64,000 nucleotides of DNA, from contig NZ_CP172558.1 in the NCBI RefSeq assembly GCF_046530675.1, forward strand, positions 2,790,001 through 2,854,000, read 5' to 3'. Made by a program: the position numbers and the translations under genes. This DNA comes from Chitinibacter sp046530675. GTDB lineage: Bacteria; Pseudomonadota; Gammaproteobacteria; Burkholderiales; Chitinibacteraceae. The notes beneath the pieces are model-generated. The model did no database searches and was not told the origin of the DNA. It saw only the letters and a list, made by a program, of their open reading frames with translations. This document shows positions 60,340 through 64,000 of this stretch, one piece after another (the first letter of the stretch is position 1; each line of letters begins with the position of its first letter).

Positions 60340-60729
60340 CTACTTATTGACCATAAAATCAGCCGTTTTATAAAATGCCTGTTCCAGATGTTCGCGCAGC
60401 TCGTCACTCATCGGCGTTTGCGCCATTGCCTGATACATGCACAATAACCACTGATCCCGCTCAGCCTCACCAATTGCAAATGGCATATGCCGTGCACGCA
60501 AACGCGGGTGCCCGTATTTCTCGATAAAGCGCTGCGGCCCGCCTAACCAGCCCGATAGAAAATCAAAAAACTTCTCGCGAATCAAGCTGCTATCGGGCGC
60601 ATGCATCGCATGAATGGCTGCCGCACGCGGATCGCTCGCCATGATGTCGTAAAAACGATCAACCAACTGCCTTAATACGGCATCGCCGCCCAGTAACTCA
60701 TATGGGGTCAGCTCAAGCACTTCCGACAT
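60340..60729 (-). CDS. Truncated haemoglobin, group II
   Basis: A 129-residue 2-on-2 globin of the TrHbO (group II) type. Features are LLGGDAVLRQLVDRFYDIMA, IREKFFDFLSGWLGGPQRFIEKYG, and the proximal His in GHPRLRARHMPFAIG. The WLGG segment gives the Trp at G8 typical of group II. Relatives react with O2, NO or peroxide; the role here is unknown. It is convergent with trmL. Confidence 0.92.
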   Translation of the reverse strand: MSEVLELTPYELLGGDAVLRQLVDRFYDIMASDPRAAAIHAMHAPDSSLIREKFFDFLSGWLGGPQRFIEKYGHPRLRARHMPFAIGEAERDQWLLCMYQAMAQTPMSDELREHLEQAFYKTADFMVNK

Positions 60730-60876
60730 GCCACTTCCTTAACAAATTGAATTAATTGCAAATTTTACATCGAGTACCCTTTTGCTCCAATGCATTTTTG
60801 CATCATTGACTCGCTTGCTTATCAATGATTGAACACTAAACTGAAACAGACCAATCCCGCTACTGTCGAGGTTCAG

Positions 60877-62508
60877 ATGCGACTCCCACTTTCAATCGCC
60901 AATAAAATTATTCTCGGCTTTGCCATCATGATGCTGCTGCAACTCATTATTGGCTCAGTGAATTTATTGGGGATGCAAAAACAGCACGAAGTAGTCAGTG
61001 GCTTGCTGCAAACCGAATTGCAATTTGGCATGCACATTCTGGAGGCTCAAAAACACGTCGGTGATCTGCGCCGCTATGAAAAGGACACCTTCATCAATTT
61101 ATCCAGCCCCGAAAAAGTCGCCGAGTACAAAAAAAAGTGGGATGAAAGTCTGGCAAAAACCCACAAGGCCATTGATGCCGGAGCGGGCTTGGCCAAACCG
61201 GAGCAATCGGGTCAGTTGCAGGAATTGAAAAATTATCTGGCCCAGTACAGTCAGGGCTTTGAAGCCACTTTCTCGCAACTATCCGCTGGGCAGTTTGCCA
61301 CGACGGGCGATGCCAATTTAGCTTTCGGCAAATACAAACAACCCGTTCATCTGCTGGGCGAGCAAATTGGCAAAATCGCCAAAACCGCCATCGAACACGT
61401 TGAAGGCATTGAACCTCGCGTCGATTCGATCAAGAATGAAAAAATCAAATTGAGTCTGCTGGTTGGCGCATTCACCCTCGCCATCGGTCTGGGCAGCGCT
61501 TGGGCGATTACGCAAGCAGTCACCCGGCCATTGAATGACATGCAAAACACCGTAGCCCAGATGAATCAAACCGGCCAGATCGGTCAGCAACTGCTGATTC
61601 ACAATCAGGATGAAATAGGCACCACGTCGATCGCACTGAATCAGTTGTTTGGCGAACTGGGTCAGGTCATCAGTCTGGCCAATCGTAATTCGGGCGAACT
61701 GATCAACACGGCGCATCAGCTCAGCGCCGCATCCGACCAGATCACCCACGCCTCGCACGCCCAATCCCAATCTGCCATTTCAACAGCATCTGCCGTTGAG
61801 CAAATGTCGGCCAACGTCAACACACTGGTCGATAGCTCGCAAAGCATGGAGCAGGAGTCACGCCACGCCGCGCATTTGGCCACCGAAGGCGTTAGTAAAG
61901 CACAGCAATCCATTCAGGACATCAATCGGATCGCCAATTCGATCAACCACTCGTCAAGTTTGATTTTGCAACTCAATCAACGCTCGGATGAAATCGGCAG
62001 CATCGTCATGGTCATCAAGGAAATTGCCGACCAGACCAATTTGCTGGCGCTCAACGCAGCCATTGAAGCCGCCCGGGCTGGTGAGCAAGGACGTGGTTTT
62101 GCCGTCGTGGCCGATGAAGTTCGCAAACTGGCTGAACGAACCACGCATGCCACGGTTGAAATCAGCAGCAAAATCAGTGCGGTACAAAATGACACCAGCA
62201 GCGCAGCGCAAGAAATGCGCACCGCTGGAACGCTGGTTGAAAATGGCGTCAAAGGCACCCAGCTGGTCGCCCAATCCTTATCCGAGATCGAAGCAGTCTC
62301 GCTCAGTGCGGCCGAACATGTGGCGCAAATCAGCCATGCCATTCGCGAGCAAAATATCGCCAGTCAGGCCATTTCCCACCATATGGAACAAATAGCGCAC
62401 GCCAGCGAAGAGAATTACAGCGCGGCCAATAATACGCAGACTCTGGCCGGGCGGCTCACCGAAATTGCCCAAAATCTGGATAACACCATTCGCCGCTTCA
62501 AAGCTTAA
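60877..62508 (+). CDS. Methyl-accepting chemotaxis protein
   Basis: A 543-residue transmembrane receptor. Helix 1 (KIILGFAIMMLLQLIIGSVNLLGM) is followed by a ~150-residue periplasmic four-helix sensor, helix 2 (IKLSLLVGAFTLAIGLGSAWAI), a HAMP domain (AVTRPLNDMQNTVAQMNQTG), and the long signalling coiled coil with the conserved tip EIADQTNLLALNAAIEAARAGEQGRGFAVVADEVRKLAERT. No C-terminal NWETF-type pentapeptide. I start at MRLPLS, with GAGG upstream; a TTG 16 codons earlier is the alternative. The ligand is unknown. Confidence 0.92.
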   Translation: MRLPLSIANKIILGFAIMMLLQLIIGSVNLLGMQKQHEVVSGLLQTELQFGMHILEAQKHVGDLRRYEKDTFINLSSPEKVAEYKKKWDESLAKTHKAIDAGAGLAKPEQSGQLQELKNYLAQYSQGFEATFSQLSAGQFATTGDANLAFGKYKQPVHLLGEQIGKIAKTAIEHVEGIEPRVDSIKNEKIKLSLLVGAFTLAIGLGSAWAITQAVTRPLNDMQNTVAQMNQTGQIGQQLLIHNQDEIGTTSIALNQLFGELGQVISLANRNSGELINTAHQLSAASDQITHASHAQSQSAISTASAVEQMSANVNTLVDSSQSMEQESRHAAHLATEGVSKAQQSIQDINRIANSINHSSSLILQLNQRSDEIGSIVMVIKEIADQTNLLALNAAIEAARAGEQGRGFAVVADEVRKLAERTTHATVEISSKISAVQNDTSSAAQEMRTAGTLVENGVKGTQLVAQSLSEIEAVSLSAAEHVAQISHAIREQNIASQAISHHMEQIAHASEENYSAANNTQTLAGRLTEIAQNLDNTIRRFKA

Positions 62509-62513
62509 GTAAC

Positions 62514-62660
62514 CGTACAAAAATTTTTCAGTAAGACACCAAAGCCGAAGACAGTACAAGCAGTACGGCAAGGCGAGGTAAGGTGTGGTGCAGCTTGGCA
62601 ACTTGTTGCCTTAGCGAAGCCCATGGCCTCATGGCTAATGCTGAAAAACTTTTGCTTGCC
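62514..62660. repeat. Dispersed GCAGTACAAG repeat, copy 2
   Basis: The core shares AGCCGAAGACAGTACAAG, CAGTACGGCAAGGCGAGG with 17631-17680. Outer arms ACAAAAATTTTTCAG and GCTGAAAAACTTTTG make it a long palindrome. It fills the gap between the chemotaxis receptor gene and the putA-like gene. Confidence 0.75.
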
Positions 62661-62693
62661 AACTTAACGACGAGTCACCAAGCCGAGCTTCCC

Positions 62694-64000
62694 ATGATCC
62701 GCTTTAATGCAGAGATCCCCGCACTTGACCCGATGTTTGAGCAGATCGCCGAAACCCGGTTGGCCGATGAGCCCAGCCATTTCCGATTGATCAGCGAACA
62801 TGTACACTTAAGCGCAGAGCAAACCTTACGAGCCGATGCAATGGCTCACCTATTGCAGCAAAAACTGCGCTTTACACGCCAAGAGCAAGGCGGACTGGAT
62901 AATCTGCTGACCCAGTATCCGCTGTCATCTGCAGCAGGTCAGGCCTTGTTGAAATTGACCACGGGTGCATTGCGAATTCCTGATCAGTATCAGCTTGACC
63001 GCTTTATCAGCGAGCAGCTCAATGCAGCCGACTGGCATTCGCATCGTGGCAATAGCGATTCATGGCAAATCAATCTGACCACGCTGGGGCTGGACGTTGC
63101 TGAAAAACTGCAAACCTCACTGGCAGCGCCTATCATTCGCGAAGCCGTCAAACATGGCGTCAGACGACTCGCCGCCCGGCTGATCATCGCGCAAGACATA
63201 GCCACCGCACTGTCACGGCAAGACTGCGATTTTCGTTATACATTCGACCTGCTTGGAGAATCCGCGCTCAGTGACGCCGAAGCACAGCAATCTTGCCTTA
63301 ATCTGGAAGCGGCCATTGAGCTGATCGGCCAGTCAAGCCAGAGAGCCGGTGCATTTGGCGCCGGCATCTCCATCAAGCTTTCTGCACTGCATCCGAAGTA
63401 TGAATTTCTGAACTACCAGCAAATCCACGCCGACCTTTACTCCCGGCTCTTGCGGCTGGCACGGCTAGCCTGCCAATACGACATCGGCTTTACGATTGAT
63501 GCCGAAGAAAGTGCCCGGCAACTGCTCACTTTGAGCCTGTTTGATCGCCTGATGCGCGAAGCCGATCTGAAATCGTGGGCTGGCCTGGGCATCACCGTAC
63601 AGGCGTATTTGAAAAACGCGCTTGCAGTGGTCAAATGGCTCAGCGATTCGACCAAACAATTGCAGCGCTCAATCAGCGTCCGGCTGGTCAAAGGGGCTTA
63701 CTGGCACTCCGAAATCAAAACAGCCCAGCAAGCATCGCTGGCGTCTTACCCTGTCTGGACCAACAAGCAGCATACTGATCGTAGCTACCTCGCCTGCGCA
63801 CAGATCTTGCTGCATGCGAGCAACCGGATTTATCCGCAATTTGCCACCCACAATCCGTTTACCCTCTCGTATATCCACCAAATGGCCGGGCAGCATGATT
63901 TTGAATTCCAGGCTTTTTTCGGCATGGGCGAATCGCTGTACCAACTCGTCAATGAAATCGGCCTTGATCGCCCTTGCCGGCTGTACGCGCCAGTCGGACT
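62694..64000 (+). CDS. putA: Proline dehydrogenase (PutA-type), 5' part only
   Basis: Proline oxidation to pyrroline-5-carboxylate, probably as the first half of a bifunctional PutA. The gene runs off the right edge; ~435 residues are seen. A helical N-terminal part (LRIPDQYQLDRFISEQL) is followed by the PRODH barrel with GAFGAGISIKLSALHPKYE, FTIDAEES, SVRLVKGAYWHSEIK and FATHNPFTL. There is no N-terminal ribbon-helix-helix domain, so this would be a PutA without a DNA-binding end. I chose ATG 62694; the ribosome site is weak. The symbol assumes that the aldehyde dehydrogenase part lies beyond the window. Confidence 0.85.
   Translation, partial: MIRFNAEIPALDPMFEQIAETRLADEPSHFRLISEHVHLSAEQTLRADAMAHLLQQKLRFTRQEQGGLDNLLTQYPLSSAAGQALLKLTTGALRIPDQYQLDRFISEQLNAADWHSHRGNSDSWQINLTTLGLDVAEKLQTSLAAPIIREAVKHGVRRLAARLIIAQDIATALSRQDCDFRYTFDLLGESALSDAEAQQSCLNLEAAIELIGQSSQRAGAFGAGISIKLSALHPKYEFLNYQQIHADLYSRLLRLARLACQYDIGFTIDAEESARQLLTLSLFDRLMREADLKSWAGLGITVQAYLKNALAVVKWLSDSTKQLQRSISVRLVKGAYWHSEIKTAQQASLASYPVWTNKQHTDRSYLACAQILLHASNRIYPQFATHNPFTLSYIHQMAGQHDFEFQAFFGMGESLYQLVNEIGLDRPCRLYAPVG

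Noticed and set aside
62278..62601. A minus-strand open frame of 107 codons over the chemotaxis receptor end
   Set aside because: Half is antisense to the receptor gene and half is the same dispersed repeat.
1..64000. CRISPR arrays, tRNA or rRNA genes, insertion sequences, prophage or toxin-antitoxin genes
   Set aside because: I looked for regularly spaced identical repeats, cloverleaf-like stretches and transposase or phage-type proteins and found none. The four-unit array at 17.5 kb is too degenerate and its spacing too uneven to be a CRISPR.

Overview
The window is chromosomal DNA of a Gram-negative betaproteobacterium, most likely of the order Neisseriales (Chromobacteriaceae/Chitinibacter-like). 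This rests on the mix of genes: hemE next to priA, minCDE, a TonB system, a PilE-type minor pilin operon, ppsA/ppsR, and a group 3d NAD-linked hydrogenase. Gene density is high and the DNA is moderately GC-rich. I see no rRNA, tRNA, CRISPR array, transposase or prophage.

Layout. 1-16.7 kb is almost wholly on the minus strand: priA (cut by the left edge), hemE, an SbmA-like ABC transporter, a small exported protein, glnS, uraA-upp, a CNNM/CorC protein, then an iron block (piuC, a catecholate-siderophore receptor, tonB-exbB-exbD with a Fur-like box) and an ArgP-type regulator. From 16.8 kb most genes are on the plus strand: a LysE/ArgO exporter, a 0.78-kb gene-free island, a DUF6394 protein with an RCK potassium channel, a second ArgP-type regulator divergent from lysA, a DJ-1/cupin pair, sua5, a minor pilin operon (pilE-fimT-pilW-pilX-pilV), and an amino-acid decarboxylase.

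32.5-45 kb is a complete hydrogenase island: hypA, hupE, hypB, hypF, hypC, hypD, hypE, then hoxF, hoxU, hoxY, hoxH, hoxW. It holds the four subunits of a soluble NAD-reducing [NiFe] hydrogenase, the nickel and Fe(CN)2CO maturation set, and the protease for the large subunit. Next come a three-gene ABC exporter (HlyD, FtsX-type permease, ATPase), a solute-binding protein, ppsA divergent from ppsR, minCDE, map, glnD, purU, trmL, a truncated globin, a chemotaxis receptor, and the start of a PutA/proline dehydrogenase gene cut by the right edge.

The most unusual content is not genes. (1) A gapped palindrome GGTAT-N37-ATACC occurs eight times exactly, where about 0.06 is expected by chance, plus near-matches. 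Copies lie both between genes and inside conserved coding sequence, where codon choice changes locally. (2) The gene-free island at 17.5-18.1 kb holds four direct, degenerate ~58-bp units, each with three DnaA-box-like sites at fixed offsets. (3) Four families of dispersed palindromic or MITE-like repeats sit between genes, including an inverted pair that brackets hoxF.
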